Made by a program: the position numbers and the translations under genes. The notes beneath the pieces are model-generated. The model saw only the letters and a program-made list of their open reading frames with translations. It had not been told where the DNA came from and did no database searches. 64,000 bases of DNA from Oxytricha trifallax (taxonomy: Eukaryota; Ciliophora; Spirotrichea; Sporadotrichida; Oxytrichidae), in contig ARYC01000570.1 of the NCBI GenBank assembly GCA_000711775.1, positions 1 through 64,000 on the forward strand, read 5' to 3'. This document shows positions 48,836-62,261 of this stretch, piece after piece (position 1 is the stretch's first letter; each line of letters starts with the position of its first letter).

Positions 48836-49732
48836 TTATAAAATAGAAAAACAATGTATTATTTTTTAAAAAATTCTCACAAAAATAATAAAAGTTGTTC
48901 TGTATCAAGTAAAAAATCTATTTTATTCTCTTTTTTTCATTTGATCTTTATATTAAGATCTATATGATTTGAAGAATCTTTTTCATTATTCTAATTAATA
49001 AGGAGTTTTTTAATTAAGCAGGAACTTTAAAAAAATATAAATATAAAGGTATTTAAAAGGAAAAAAATAAAATAAAATAAAAATTATCTATAACTTTCCC
49101 AAATATTATTCAAACTGAAGATAACAAGTTGTATTATAAATATTTATATATTATTCAAAGAAAAATCTTATTTTAAATTAAATTTAATTTTCTCGTTTAA
49201 AGCAAAAGCTTCTTCTTTTTTCTTTTATGATTTTTTTGCAACAAACTTAATGTACTTTAAAATTTTAAGAAAAATAGAGAAACAGTCGGCATATTTTTTA
49301 AAAAAATCAAATTTAGATATATGATGCTTTTATTATCAACTTGAAATTTTCATTACTATTTGACCATTTAATATTATATCATTAAATAATGATTTAATTT
49401 TCAAGAAAATATCGTGCTATGGCAAAAACCAATAAAATTAGAGAAAAAAGTGAAAAAAAACGAGAAAATAAGAAGTTAAATTGCAATGATTTTTCAGAAT
49501 AAATTGAAAATAACTATAACTTTATATTTATAAAGACTTTTTATAAAATATCATTATATAATAAAAAGTATAATTTTCTGTTTAATTTTATATAAATCAA
49601 TATTTCTTTAATTTTAAAAAAGAATTACTAAAAATTGTATTATTGAAGAAATAAATTTGATTTGAGTCATATATATTTATATTTACTATATTATTACGAG
49701 TTTTCTTTGTTCAACCCTGAAAACTATGGTAA

Positions 49733-50046
49733 TTGTAGGATATAGTATTAAAAATAAGATGCACTTTATTTACTATTTGTGGAATCCTTTGCGCATTCCT
49801 AGAGCCAGATAAATCGATTTTAATTTTGACATTAAAATCAACTACAAGTCACCCAAATTTTAAAGTTGTTTACATGCTCCAGGAATGAGATATAATATTT
49901 TCGTAAATTATAAACTCCAATTTAATTTAAATTTTCTATCAAGCAAGAACTATATTTTCTAGGTTTAAACACAAAGTTAAATGCCTATTTTTTAATTAAT
50001 ATTTAGTTTTTGAAATATATTTTAAGAATCAAATTTATTCCTACAA
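49733..50046. mobile_element. Diverged MITE, copy 5
   Basis: Ends TTGTAGGATA... and ...TTATTCCTACAA with shared internal blocks, but the arms pair poorly and it is about 100 bp shorter than the other copies. An old member of the TA-flanked family. Confidence 0.65.
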
Positions 50047-50049
50047 TAG

Positions 50050-52160
50050 TTAATTGATTCACAATTAAGAGAGATTTAATTGCCATTGTAATATAAACCT
50101 AGTAATTTAATTATTATATGCAATTAAAATAGATGAATTTAATTTTATATTAAATAATTCTTATAAAAATAAAATTTCATATAATTATTTATTAATTTAA
50201 CTTTACTGTCGTAAAATTTATTATCTGCCATTATTATATGATGATAAATTATGTGAATTTTTAACAATTTTGTTAGCATATTTATATTGTTACTTTTCAT
50301 TATATATTATAAAGATATTTAATTTGCTTTCACTTACAATAATAAATTTATATATTCTCTTGAAATATAAACCAAATTCATTCTTTTTTAGTAAACATCA
50401 AGTTAATCTTATTAATTATTGATCCCACCCTGCTTATGTTTTTAAAAATAATCACTTAATTTTTTCAGTAAACTCAAATGTGTTTTAGTTAAATAATAAA
50501 TTAAAGAATGCACAACTCCACACAAAAAAATCAATTTTTATTAGAAATTATAATTTTGTTTAATTAGGTATATTTTTAAAAAAGTAACTAAATCAAAGGT
50601 GAAAATTATAACTTAATTTTTTTAAAATTATTTTTTCCATTAAAATATAAAGGGAATAAATATTTCTATTAATTTGATTGTTAAACAAAAAATAGATAAA
50701 TTTAAAATAAAGAAATATATATTTTTTGGAATATTAACAAATACCAAAGAATAACTTAAATTTCATAAATGTTAATGATTCAAATATTTGAATTGCTGTT
50801 TTTAAGATTTTAATTACGAGACCTCGACTATAAAATAACTTCATGTATTGATATAAACCCAAAATACATTATAATATGAATAAATGTGTTTATATATATA
50901 TTTAAGAATAGTACATATGTTGAATTGAGAAGCATCATTCATTAAAATATCTTAAATAGTTTTAATAATTTTTTTTAAAAATATATCTTCATTCCGTTGT
51001 CAACTTTATATCTTGAATTTGTTCAATTAATAAAGGGTTGAAAATATTCTTAAAATTTAAAAAAAGAAAAATTCCAGCAAATATATAATATTTATTTATT
51101 TTGAGCTTATTTATGAAATTTCCTAGTTTTTTTTTTACATTTATATATCATCTTATTTGTTCAGTAAAATTAATTTATTTGAAAGAGATTATTTTTCCTA
51201 TGGAGAACCTATTGAGAATTTTAGAAGAAGGGAAAATATATATTTGCATTTCTATTAATCCAAACAGAGCTAACATATAAAATAAAAAAATTAAAAAATA
51301 ATAAATTATTATAATTTTCTTTACATTTACTATTTATTTAATTTAAATTTATTTATTGCCTGAGTAAATCATGAAATTTATTTTTAATTAAAATTTTAAT
51401 TTTATATATACATAATGAAACTGAGGCTTAAAATATAAAAAGACATTCAGTATTAAAAATACGCACTTATTCTGACTAACCTGTTGCGCAATTCTAATGT
51501 CCCTTTAAATTCTATAGCGCTTTATTATTTTTTGTTTTTTTATATTCATTATATTTTACTTTTAGGTATAATTTTGCCGAATAAAAATTTTACATAGAAA
51601 AAGTTTTCAAAAAGAATGAGTAATTTATTGATTAAAATTTACCAATATAAATTTTAATTAATTTTATTAATTAAAGTTTATTAAATAAAAAATCTTTATA
51701 TGTGTATTTGGTTAAGCTTATAATTTAATGGTAAATTAATCATAATTTTATTCACATTTCTTAATTTAAAATATTTTTGTTAATATATTATTAAAATTGA
51801 AATGCAATCAAAATTTATAAATTTTTAATAACTTTTAGCTTTTTGTTTAAAATATTTACTTAAGTTTTATTATGAAAATGAAAATTTAAAAATTAAAATT
51901 AATAAATTGATTTTTTTTCTCTATTAACTAAATTTATAAGATATGTTTTTATTTATATTTTAAAGGATTGTCATTAAATTAAATAAAACATGTGAAATAA
52001 AAATCAATTTATTTTATTCAATAGAACACGATTGAGTTTTAATGTGAAGAAATAAGTTGAAATATATGATAAAATTTACTTAGTTAATGGATTTAATTCC
52101 ATAAATTTATTCCAATTAATTTAATATAAAAAATTACCTATGCCCAATATTTTTTCCTAA
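50050..52160. other. AT-rich germline DNA, one doubtful island
   Basis: Very AT-rich. A short frame at about 51200-51290 (MENLLRILEEGKIYICISI) may be a small MDS. Otherwise nothing recognised. Confidence 0.4.
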
Positions 52161-52169
52161 TAATTATTT

Positions 52170-55100
52170 ACTTTAGTTGTATATACCGAAGGTGAAAATA
52201 GCCGCTATACTGTCTACGATCCATTAACACTTTAACCTGTTTCATTTATTGAGACATCTGTAAGTCAAGCAGAAGTGAGATTTTTTTAAACATTTGACCA
52301 TCTCTCAAGATCTGTAAAATTAAAACTCTTAAAAGGAAATTAAGACTTGATAAAGTAATTACTCAAACTTTATCCTTAAGGTTTAAGTTAAAATTATAAA
52401 ATTTGTCATTTTTTTAATTTTAATTATTAAAGTTGAAATAACATTATTTCTACCAGTTATAAATAGGTTTAACTTTTTTTTATATTTATAGATGTAATTA
52501 ATTTGTCGTAAATTTTTAATTATGATTTATTCTAAAATTAGCTAGTCACTGTTTTAATATTATTTCATTTCATCTCTAACAAAATATTTTTCGAGACAAA
52601 AATTTATATTTTTTACTGCCAATTTTATACTTTTTAAATCAGCAATATCTAATTGCTAAAATAAAAATATTTTATGAGGAGATAATATTGAATAAAAAGA
52701 AAGTCTATGATAAAACTCTCTTTTTCAATAAGGTTTTAATCAATTTTAATTTATGAATTCTTAATAGTTTTATTTCGTCTTAGAGAATTATATGAGTGTT
52801 ACAACATAGACAAAAATCTATTTAATTCAAATTAATAAAAAATAGAGAAAATTTTATTTTTGTTTTGCTTTTTTTTATAAACATAACATTTTCGAAATAT
52901 CATAGTCTATTCATGAATCAATTTTAGCTCACCTTGCTATGTTTATATAAAGATTTAAAATATTTAATTTGTAAATTATAATGAATTGTAAGAATTCATA
53001 CAATGTTTTTCTTAATAATCTATTATGTATGCTGATTTTAATTACATTATCAATTTTAAAACTTCATTAAAATGGAAAAAATCATGAAATTAAAAAATAA
53101 ATGTTAATAAGATTCTTATTTGGAAAAATAAAACAATATTTTATATTATTTGCATTTAATAAATTTTCAAATTTTCTTGAATTAAGTTTATTAGATCTAA
53201 TTTACAACTAGTATTATCATACAAATAAAAAAATGAATTTTACTACAAAATTAATTTTCCTATTATCAATATTTATTAAAGAAAAGGCTACGGGGAAGCA
53301 TCCTACCTCCCATAATATATACATTTTATTTTGTAGTCTGTAAGAGTTTTTGACATTGAATAATAGTATATTAACTAAGTCAAGTTTAATATATATAATT
53401 CATTATAAATTTTTTTAATTTTTTAGAAATTTATATTCATTACATTGATTAATATATATAATTTATTTTATTTTTAATGAAAAAAAATGGGAAAATCTAT
53501 TTCACTTTAAAATAAAGTCTCTCTATACATTAAAAATAAAATAAATTATATATATTAATCAATGTAATGAATATAAATTTCTAAAAAATTAAAAAAATTT
53601 ATAATGAATTATACATATTAAACTTGACTTAGTTAATATACTATTATTCAACTTCAAAAACTCTTACAGACTACAAAATAAAATGTATATATTATGGGAG
53701 GTAGGATGCTTCCCCATAGCCAAAGAAAAATATATAACAAATAAAAAGAAGATATATTTTTAAATATTAATATATTTGATCTAGTATATTTGTATTTAAG
53801 AACAATTTAGAGATTAATTTCTTAATTTAAAGTGAGAAATTTATACAATAATTTTTATTAAATCTAAAATTATTTTCGCTAAGAGTAATTGAAAACTATA
53901 AATATAACATCCCATTTCTCAAATAAGATATGATTAATTATAATTTAAATTAAAAATTAAAGAATAAGATGCCATTATTTTTCATGAAGAAATTTACATA
54001 TAAATGTGTTAATTTAGAGTAAAAAATATTCATTAATCCAATTAATACAACTAATTTTGCAATTAAAATTTGCATTTAAGAACAGTTAATATATTTGATA
54101 TGTATTTATAAATAAAAATGAGCATTAAATATATAAATATATCTTAAATTCGAATTTTCAATGTCTGTTAATAAATTATTCTATATTTTATTTATAATTA
54201 CTTTAAGTTTTTTTAAAAATATCATCAAATTATTTAAAAAAATATTTGTCCAATAAAATTTTGTCTTAATACTAATTTAAAGTTTTATGAAATTCTTTAA
54301 CTTAGAAGATATTAAATATAATAATATATATTTTATTCTAAAAGTAATAATTTATATTTTACTATCAATAAGAGATCTTACAATTGATTTTTGAAGAATT
54401 AAATACTTTTTAAAAGTCTGAAATCCCTATGTTATTTTTATAAGGAAACGGGGTTGAGGAAAAAACATGCTTACGCAATTTAATTTCTATAACTTTTAAT
54501 TTATTTTTTAGTAAGATATTTCATGGATTAGTTGGATCTAATAAAATTTTGAATTTGCCATTATATTTTTATATTTTTAGAAGTTTAGGATATTATGAAA
54601 GATATCACATATAGAAATTCAGCAATTTACTTGAGCTTTAGAATCGGAAAAAGAAACTTACACTAATTAAATTATATTTCAATTATACATGGGCATGCGA
54701 AATTTCTTATAAACAAAATCCAAAAAACATAGTCATTTTATTGAAAAATGTTTAGTCCAACTGCATTACATTTTTAAAAGTAGAATATTGTAAAAGTGCA
54801 ACCATTTATTTTATTAAATACTTTAGGAAAAGTTTTTTTAATATAGAGATTATCCTATTTTTTTATTGCAATTTGATAAACTAATATATATTAAAATAAT
54901 AATTTTTGAAGTTTTTAATGCATTAGATAAAGAATTAGTGAAGTGTGTGCAAATTATGCTAAATATCTTTAATGAGTTTCAAGATCATTATGTGTTAAAT
55001 CAAATAATAGATTAGAATTTAGCAAAACTATTCCTAAAATATATCTTAAATGGTATTTTGAATAATTTTTAATAAAAAATTAATATTACTATTATTTAAC

Positions 55101-57080
55101 TTTTATTTAATTCATAAAAGCCAAGCAACTAAAACTTTGAGTATTTTTATATATTATAGTCTAAATTTTGCTACTTTAAGAAATGTATAAGTATATTTAT
55201 ATACCTCACAAGACAACCTTTGAAATAATTTTCAGGCCAGATAATAATTTCAATTATTATTGGAACTATTTGTGCTGGAATCGTAAAAATCAATTTCATA
55301 CTTTTAATTCTTTTGATATTTTTAAAGTATATTTTTGAATTTTTAGTTTTTTTTCTCCATAAAGTGAGATACAAATTTATAATTAGAATGCCTTATTTAA
55401 TATCTAGAATCATGTTGATAGAACCTTTAATTTTAATAGAGATACTTAAAATAGGGAACTAAATCTTAATTACAAAAGTAACTGTTAAAAATACCTTCCA
55501 ATAAAACAATTTTAGAGGATATCAGCAAATATCATTAAAAAAATATAATGTTAGGACCTTGATATATGTCTTGGAATTCATAAATAATGATTAATAAATT
55601 GACTTTAAAGAAAATTTAAACCCCTCCATAACTTTCGAAAATGTATATATATTTGGTGTTCCAGTGTTAGACTCTAGCTCAGGAGCCCAAAATTAGTGGG
55701 AGCGCTTAATTCCAGGTCATCTCATGAATTTCAGTGACCATCTCCCGCTGCCTTGAAAACCCTAAAAATCGATGTTTAACATACTCCCTCAGCAATACCA
55801 ATAATAAAACTTAAAATAGATATAACGTTGAGCGTTTTGAAGATATGACAAAATGGATTTCATATTCGTGTTCAGCGTGGTCTTAATGGCCAGCTTCATT
55901 ATTTTGGGAAGTTTTTGGGAAATAAAAATTGGAAGTTGCATTTTGGCGGGCATTTAAATTAATTATAACAACTATTACATTAATTATTTAATTAAATATA
56001 GATTATTATCAGCTTTAGTTTTAAAATACTAAGAGGAGAATATGATATTCAAGATATTTTGGAAAAACAAATTCTTTTTATCCAAATAGATGACAACCGC
56101 TTGATCCCTGACAATCAAAATATAATATTTTACTTAAAATAATATATTAAATTTGTAAATAACTTTTTTAATTTTACATGATTTAAAATTGTATTAAAAT
56201 ACTTCTAAATTAATGAATTTTTTATTTTAAAATTTAATTATAAATTATTTCACTTGATTTTTTGTTAATGGTTAATATTAAGGACTTTACGATAGAAATT
56301 GGAATGTTTTCACTCAAAGCTATGATGAATAAATTCCTTCTGAATCATAAGCATTTCAAAATTAATTTATGCATATAAATTTTTTATGTTTAATATATTT
56401 AATTGTTAATCTTTTTAAATAATATTTACTTTAAATTTAATAATTTATTAATAAAAAAATTAAAAGATAGAAAAATTTGAAATCATTTGAAAATTGATAT
56501 ATTTTATTAAAATAATATTTATCATTGCTTGAACCAGAATAAATTTAGATATTTTAAAAATGGAAACACTTTTATAAAAGCTTTTGGAATCCTTTAAATT
56601 AATATACTTATAATAAATGATTCAATTTTTACTCTTTTTAAATATCATATAATTTATCATGAAATCAAAATATTTGTATTTGAAACTGTTAATTATTAAT
56701 TTTATAGTTTTCTTCTTGACTATCAATTTAAAAATGAAACAATTCATTAGCTATTTAATGAAGAATTATAATTATAAACAAAATATATGACTTATAATTA
56801 ATTCACACGCTCATTAAAATTTTAGCATAATTTATATCAAATTAACTCTTGTTTTATTTAGAAAATAATAATTTTCATAATTTTTATTGAAATTATTTAA
56901 AATTTCAAGCCACTGATTAAAATGAGGAGCCTATATGTTTTGAGTATCTTTATACTTTAATGCCAAAATCATTCAAACATAATAATACGATGATTCTTAA
57001 TGAACTTAGTTAATAAACTAATATGAAGATTTTTTAAATCCCAATCATATAAGAAATTATTAACTACTATTATAAAGTAG
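52170..57080 (+). CDS. Dispersed MDS islands of one or more genes (plus strand)
   Basis: Coding-like islands: 52175-52390 (VVYTEGENSRYTVYDPLTLQ; LLKGNQDLIKQLLKLYPQ), 54915-55065 (ALDKELVKCVQIMLNIFNEF), 55190-55290 (KTTFEIIFRPDNNFNYYW), 55740-55965 (VTISRCLENPKNRC; NVERFEDMTKWISYSC; FWEVFGKQKLEVAFWRAF), 56035-56115 (ILRGEYDIQDILEKQ; DDNRLIPDNQ), 56283-56340 (LYDRNWNVFTQSYDEQIPS) and 56910-57075 (DQNEEPICFEYLYTLMPK). Two joins fit in frame: TTTAAA between the fourth and fifth islands and TTTCAA between the last two. They are probably the N-terminal, non-membrane part of a large protein, possibly the channel at 62.3 kb. Order and membership are inference. Confidence 0.5.
53281..53728. repeat. 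Long hairpin with GGGGAAGCATCCTACCTCCC arms
   Basis: Arms of about 200 bp pair nearly perfectly around a short centre near 53500. The outermost bases GGCTACGGGGAAG and CTTCCCCATAGCC resemble the G-run foldback family. Lies between two coding islands, so it would sit within an IES if they belong to one gene. Confidence 0.8.
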
Positions 57081-57235
57081 TAAACTTATTTAAAATTTGA
57101 AGTATTAAAAAATTAAAATTAAAATAAATTATGCTTATTTATTAGTAAGTTTATAATTTAATAAAAGTAACAGCATAAAAAAAAAACGATATTCGGAGGC
57201 TATATATGTTGAAAAAATTAAGCATTCATATATTA

Positions 57236-57300
57236 AAAACCCTTAAACCCTTTATCATAATTTGGTACTTTGATTTGTAAGGTAGATATGAAAAGGCAAT
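57236..57300 (+). repeat. Decayed TBE left end
   Basis: AAACCCTTAAACCCTTTATC then TACTTTGATTTGTAAGGTAG parallels the TBE end (AACCCCTTAATGAGGTTTAT ... GCTTTGATTTGTAGGGTA). No partner end or gene seen nearby. Confidence 0.4.
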
Positions 57301-57504
57301 AGCTTCCTGGGGTATTCCGCGTAAAAATATTTCTAAATTTTATATAAAATGTTCTAAGAATCATTAAAAAATCAAAGGTACTTACTAGAACTCACTATAT
57401 AGCTCTTAAATGACCTTTCTAAGACTCAATACCAGCCCTGACAATAGTACCACTTTACATTACATCATAATATACTTTCAATTTTGAATTAATAAATACA
57501 ATTT

Positions 57505-57705
57505 ATTTATATTTTATAATTATTTTATTGTGATTTCATTTGCTTAATTACTTACATTATGATTAGCATATATAATATATCAAGAACATTTTTAAATGAT
57601 AATTTTTAGTCCAGTTCCACCCAATCATTTATTTATAAGTATTATATAAGCTTATCATAATGTAAGTTATTAAGCAAATGAAATTACAATAAAATAATAA
57701 TGAGC
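57505..57705. repeat. Short foldback
   Basis: ATTTCATTTGCTTAATTAC and its inverse near 57655-57700 form arms of about 50 bp with a 90-bp centre. Confidence 0.6.
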
Positions 57706-58069
57706 TTGAATAAATTAAAAGATTTAAATCATAAATTTATTTTAAATGAATAAAATCTCATAATTATAAAACTATTTATAGGTTTTTCCCACTTTTTAAT
57801 AATTTTAAGTAACTAAATATTTCTCTTCAATATAATCGATTATTTGAATAAGTTTGTTTAAATCTAAAATTATAATGATATCTTTATATAATATAAAAAA
57901 GAATAATTTAAAAAGTAATTATTTTAATTTTAATTTATGATATTGGTCTTAAGCGGTAGAGTATAGATAAAAATTAGTGATGAAGTAATTCTTAAGATAT
58001 AATTAAATATTTAAAAAAGATAATCAACATAATTTTTTAAAAAAATATAATTGTTATTAAAGTAAAATC

Positions 58070-58786
58070 TTTGTGAAATAGAGAATTGTTTAATTAATCC
58101 AGATTGATAATTAATTATGATCTTAAAGTCTTAAATAAAATGAAATAAGGGGAAACTCAAAAATTTAATTATTTTTAGATGAATATTATGAATAGGTCCA
58201 AAATATTAGTACAATTCCGCAGAGATTTCCCAGATGAAATTTAGAGATAGTCCGTCATGCGTGTCTTTTGCCTCAGATACGATTCTTAATTCATTTGAGA
58301 CTAAGGCTTAAAAAGCCCTATTTTTAATTATTTCATAAATATATATAATAAATTTAGTATTTAAATCTAATTTTTAATGAAGTATTAAATAGATTAAACT
58401 TAATCAGATTTCTCTTTAGATAACTGTAATTAATGATAAATTATTAATTTAGTTAATTGTGGAAATTAATTTAAATACTAAATTCATTCTATATATTTAT
58501 GAAATAATTAAAAATAGAGCTTTTTAAGCCTTAGTCTTAAATGAATTAAGAATCGTATCTGAGGCAAAAGACACGTATGACGGACTATCTCTCAATTTCA
58601 TCAGGGAAATCTCTGCGGAATTGTACTAAAATTTTGGACCTATTCATAATATGCAACTTAAAATAATTAAATATAAAAATTCTCTAAATTTTTTGATTTT
58701 CCCCTTATTTCATTTTATTTAAGACTTTAAGATCATAATTAATTATCAATCTGGATTAATTAAACAATTCACTATTTCACATAATT
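58070..58786. repeat. Long hairpin, about 0.7 kb
   Basis: Outer arms (GTGAAATAGAGAATTGTTTA... and inverse) and inner arms (TTCCGCAGAGATTTCCC; GTCCGTCATGCGTGTC) pair over about 330 bp with few mismatches. The arm holds a GC-richer block of about 110 bp. No gene. Confidence 0.82.
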
Positions 58787-59189
58787 TTTACCTTATTATG
58801 ATTGTATAAATACCTTTTAAAAACGGTAAATTAGTTTTTATCAAATTTATTATAAATCCTTTTAATTAAATTGATATAGTTTATTGATTTCTTGCAGTTA
58901 AAAACCCTTGTCATAACCTTTTATCACATCTTAAAACGAAAGTTTGATTAAATTTCATACCTTTAAAGCCATAAAAATGCAAAGTTATATCTTTCCAAAA
59001 TGTGATTTCTTATTTTTTATTAACATTTCTTATATAATATATTCATTTTTTAATTAATTTGAAATTACCCAAGATTGTTATTTACATTTTTAATAAAATA
59101 GCACAAATTTATTTTATTTAATATTACTTGGTTATATTAATATCACATATTAATTCCATTCTATAATATTAAATTTTTTATTATACTTA

Positions 59190-59280
59190 TCGTTCATGAT
59201 GACTTCCATTCTTTACTCAGTTTTCTATAAGAATATTGATGAAAATAACCAGATCATTGACAACAGATAACGTTGGTTAG
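59190..59280 (+). other. Small coding island
   Basis: Plus-strand frame MMTSILYSVFYKNIDENNQI. Similar in style to the channel island at 62.26 kb (MTSMLYGAF). Likely an MDS. Confidence 0.4.
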
Positions 59281-59743
59281 TCTTTTAATATTTTAATTAT
59301 AATTTTATAATTAATTAACATGTTAGATTAATTTTAAAATTTATTTAATATTCTATTCCTATATTAATAATTAAAATTTAATATCTCTTTATATTTTAGG
59401 ATTCTTAATTAATTTAAAAAGATAATCTCTTTTTTACTTAAAAATTAATAAAATATTAAATTCGGAGATATGTTGGCTTATAAAAGCTTAATTTTATACT
59501 AGTCATCTTAGTTTCTTTATATATTGGGAAAAATATTATTATATAATTATAATAATAATGATAATAATAATAATAATAATAATTATTCAACCACATCTGG
59601 AGCTCTAGACTCCACAGGTGATAAATTAATGTTAAGGGTCTTTCCCTTTTGACACCGAAGTGGCGACTTAACACTAATAGTCGACTTTGCTCATTATGGT
59701 TTGTCATCTTTTTCTTCGACTGAGTTTTGAAAGTATTTTCTCA

Positions 59744-60301
59744 TCAATCTGCGAGAAGATCCCGCATTGTTTGTATAGTTGTGAAAAATCTTCTTTGACT
59801 TGGACCTGGAAGTTCTATGCCAGTATCTCTTTGACTATTATTTAGAATTTTCTTAGAAGTAGGGGTTATGAATTGATTATTTTCTTTGTTAAAGTCTCTG
59901 AATAGGCATGAAAAGATTTTGACTATACATGCAATAATGTCAAGTTTCTCTGTTTTCAACTTTTTTCTAACTTTGGATTTCTTGATGACACTAAACTAGT
60001 GTCCGTTTTTTTAGGTATTTGAAAACAGTTGGTTCATAGTTTGTAGAAGGGGTAAAGATATCTCACCTTTACAGTAGGATAAGGATGCTTTAGGGACATT
60101 AGATTTTGTTTGCTTGGTTGTTGAGTAAGGTTATAACCATTTTTTCATGTCTTGAATCTCTTCATCTTCCCTTCTTTGAATAAAGATTATTAGGCCTGCA
60201 AGTCCTGGTTCAAGGGGTCCTGCCCCAGGTGAGTGTTTATAAACCCAAGGTATCTTGTGGAAATTTATGGCTATGTCGCGGACTGCGTTCTCATAAACCA
60301 T
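59744..60301 (-). CDS. Minus-strand coding block, 185 codons, unknown
   Basis: Open from ATG 60301 (MVYENAVRDIAINFHKIPWV) to TGA 59744-59746, with markedly higher GC than its surroundings. It contains RREDEEIQDMKKWLQPYS and VIKKSKVRKKLKTEKL. In the second half another minus-strand frame is also protein-like (FQVQVKEDFSQLYKQCGIF; QIDEKILSKLSRRKR, TGA at about 59704), so an MDS border or an overlapping choice of frame is unresolved. It is inverted relative to the islands on either side. It may be an inverted MDS of the same scrambled gene or a separate gene. No domain recognised. Confidence 0.5.
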
Positions 60302-60309
60302 AGGTTTAT

Positions 60310-62255
60310 TATATAATTATAGACTTACTTATTAATTGGCATTTAATTATTTAATTCTAATCCAAATAAAATAGTGTTGAACTACATTAAATTTTTTAAT
60401 TAAATAACAATTCCTTCTTTATAAATAAAAAAATATAATCACTGTATTTGTTTTGGAATCATGATATTATTAGGCTTTTAATTATTGAATTATTTTTTAA
60501 ATAAAATATAGAGAAGATTATGTGATAAAAGATTTGAAATTTATATTTTTTTAACTTTAAAAATTTCAATTAAAATATATAAAATTACTTTGAAAATTGA
60601 AGACATAAATCAATAAGACTTTTTTTATAATACCAATGCTTAAATTTTATATTTTTGATATTTAATTTTTATTGAATCTAAATTATTTTAGTCATATTGC
60701 TTTGTATTGGTGTTTGCTTTATTTCAGCAGGTTTTCTAATGTACTATTTTATTATCAACTTAAGAACGAAAGAAGATCAATAGGATATAAATTATTTATT
60801 AATGATTATAAAATTATTTTTTTTCTTCTCTATTTTAATTTATATTTTATATAAATGTATTTTAAATGTTAAAAAAATAATATATAAAATTAATTGGAGA
60901 GTGGAAATAATTATGTTGTCAAGACAAAATAAACAAAATAGAACCAATATTATTTCTTGATAATCATATTCTCTAAAATTTTATAAAATACTTTATTAAA
61001 GTTTAATTAAAAAATTATTTACTAGAGTTAATTTAATTATAATTTATATATAATTAAATTATTATTAAATATATTTACTGTTTTTGAAGCTCTATTGTCA
61101 CTATTTATGATGTAAATGATGACTCTTTGTACTTTATGAAGTATGTATAGATAATAAGATATAAAATTATACTCCCCAATGTTACATACTACGAAAATTA
61201 TAATTACTATAAATTGCATTTATAATTTCTTAAAATAAACCTTTATAATTTTCGCTTGAAAAAATAGAGAAAAAAAGATTGAGAGATATCAAATTTTATT
61301 TAATATGTAATTGTGCAAAGATTGCCTTAGTTTAATATGCCTCTACCAGAAGCCAATTACTTAAAAAATTGATATATTAATCTGTTATAAATTTCCTAAA
61401 ATTATATGAAGGAAAGTTTGACTCAAAAATTATAATAAACTTATCTTTTATTTCTTCGAAAAAATAGTAATTTCATTTAATCTTCAATAAGTTTTAATTT
61501 TAAACTTAATGAAAATACTTGAATTGTAGTTTTTTAATTTATCAAATAAAATGTAACTCTTCATTCTTACTGTTCTTTTTAAACTTAATTTAATCTACAT
61601 TAAATTATTATTGTCATAATATAAATACATTAATAACAAGCGTGATCTTAGTTTTGTTAATGAATTAAAATTTAAAATAATTTTCCATAAAAAATAGAAA
61701 AGAAGTTATTACAAATCAAATCTTCATATTATCAATTATATTTTAAGTAACTTTGATTTATAAAACTCAGGTATTAGAAAAAGAAGATTGAAATATTATA
61801 ATGGGGGGGGGGTTTAGTAAAGAATCATAGATACTCATACTAATTTGGACTTTTATCTAGTTTAATTAATATCTCAGAGTTTATAAAGGATTTAATTATA
61901 GGTAGAAATTAAATATTTTCTTAATAAAGTAAAATAGTGTATCAATAATTATGATCCACTACATATACATACCTCTTTTAAAAATATTAATTAGTGTAAG
62001 AAAGAAATCAAAAATTAACTATAGTTATATTAAAAAAGGTTTTGAAAAAAATGAAAGATTGTTAATTTATAAAAAAATAATTATTAATAGATCATAATTT
62101 CTAATTTTTTAACAAAGTTTATTGTATTTATGCTAAGGAACTTAAAAATTAATAAAATTATTTTTATTTAATAAATGCAAATTAATTTTTATAGACAAAT
62201 TTCCGTATTTTTCATAAAAAAATAAAATATAAATTTAATCCTATCCTTAAGATTT
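60310..62255. other. AT-rich germline DNA
   Basis: No gene recognised; a poly-G run lies at about 61803-61812. Confidence 0.5.
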
Positions 62256-62261
62256 AGTATC

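Noticed and set aside
55853-55960. Hydrophobic frame MDFIFVFSVVLMASFIIL as a membrane helix
   Set aside because: The overlapping frame (KWISYSCSAW, FWRAFK) continues in frame through a pointer into the next island; the hydrophobic frame does not.
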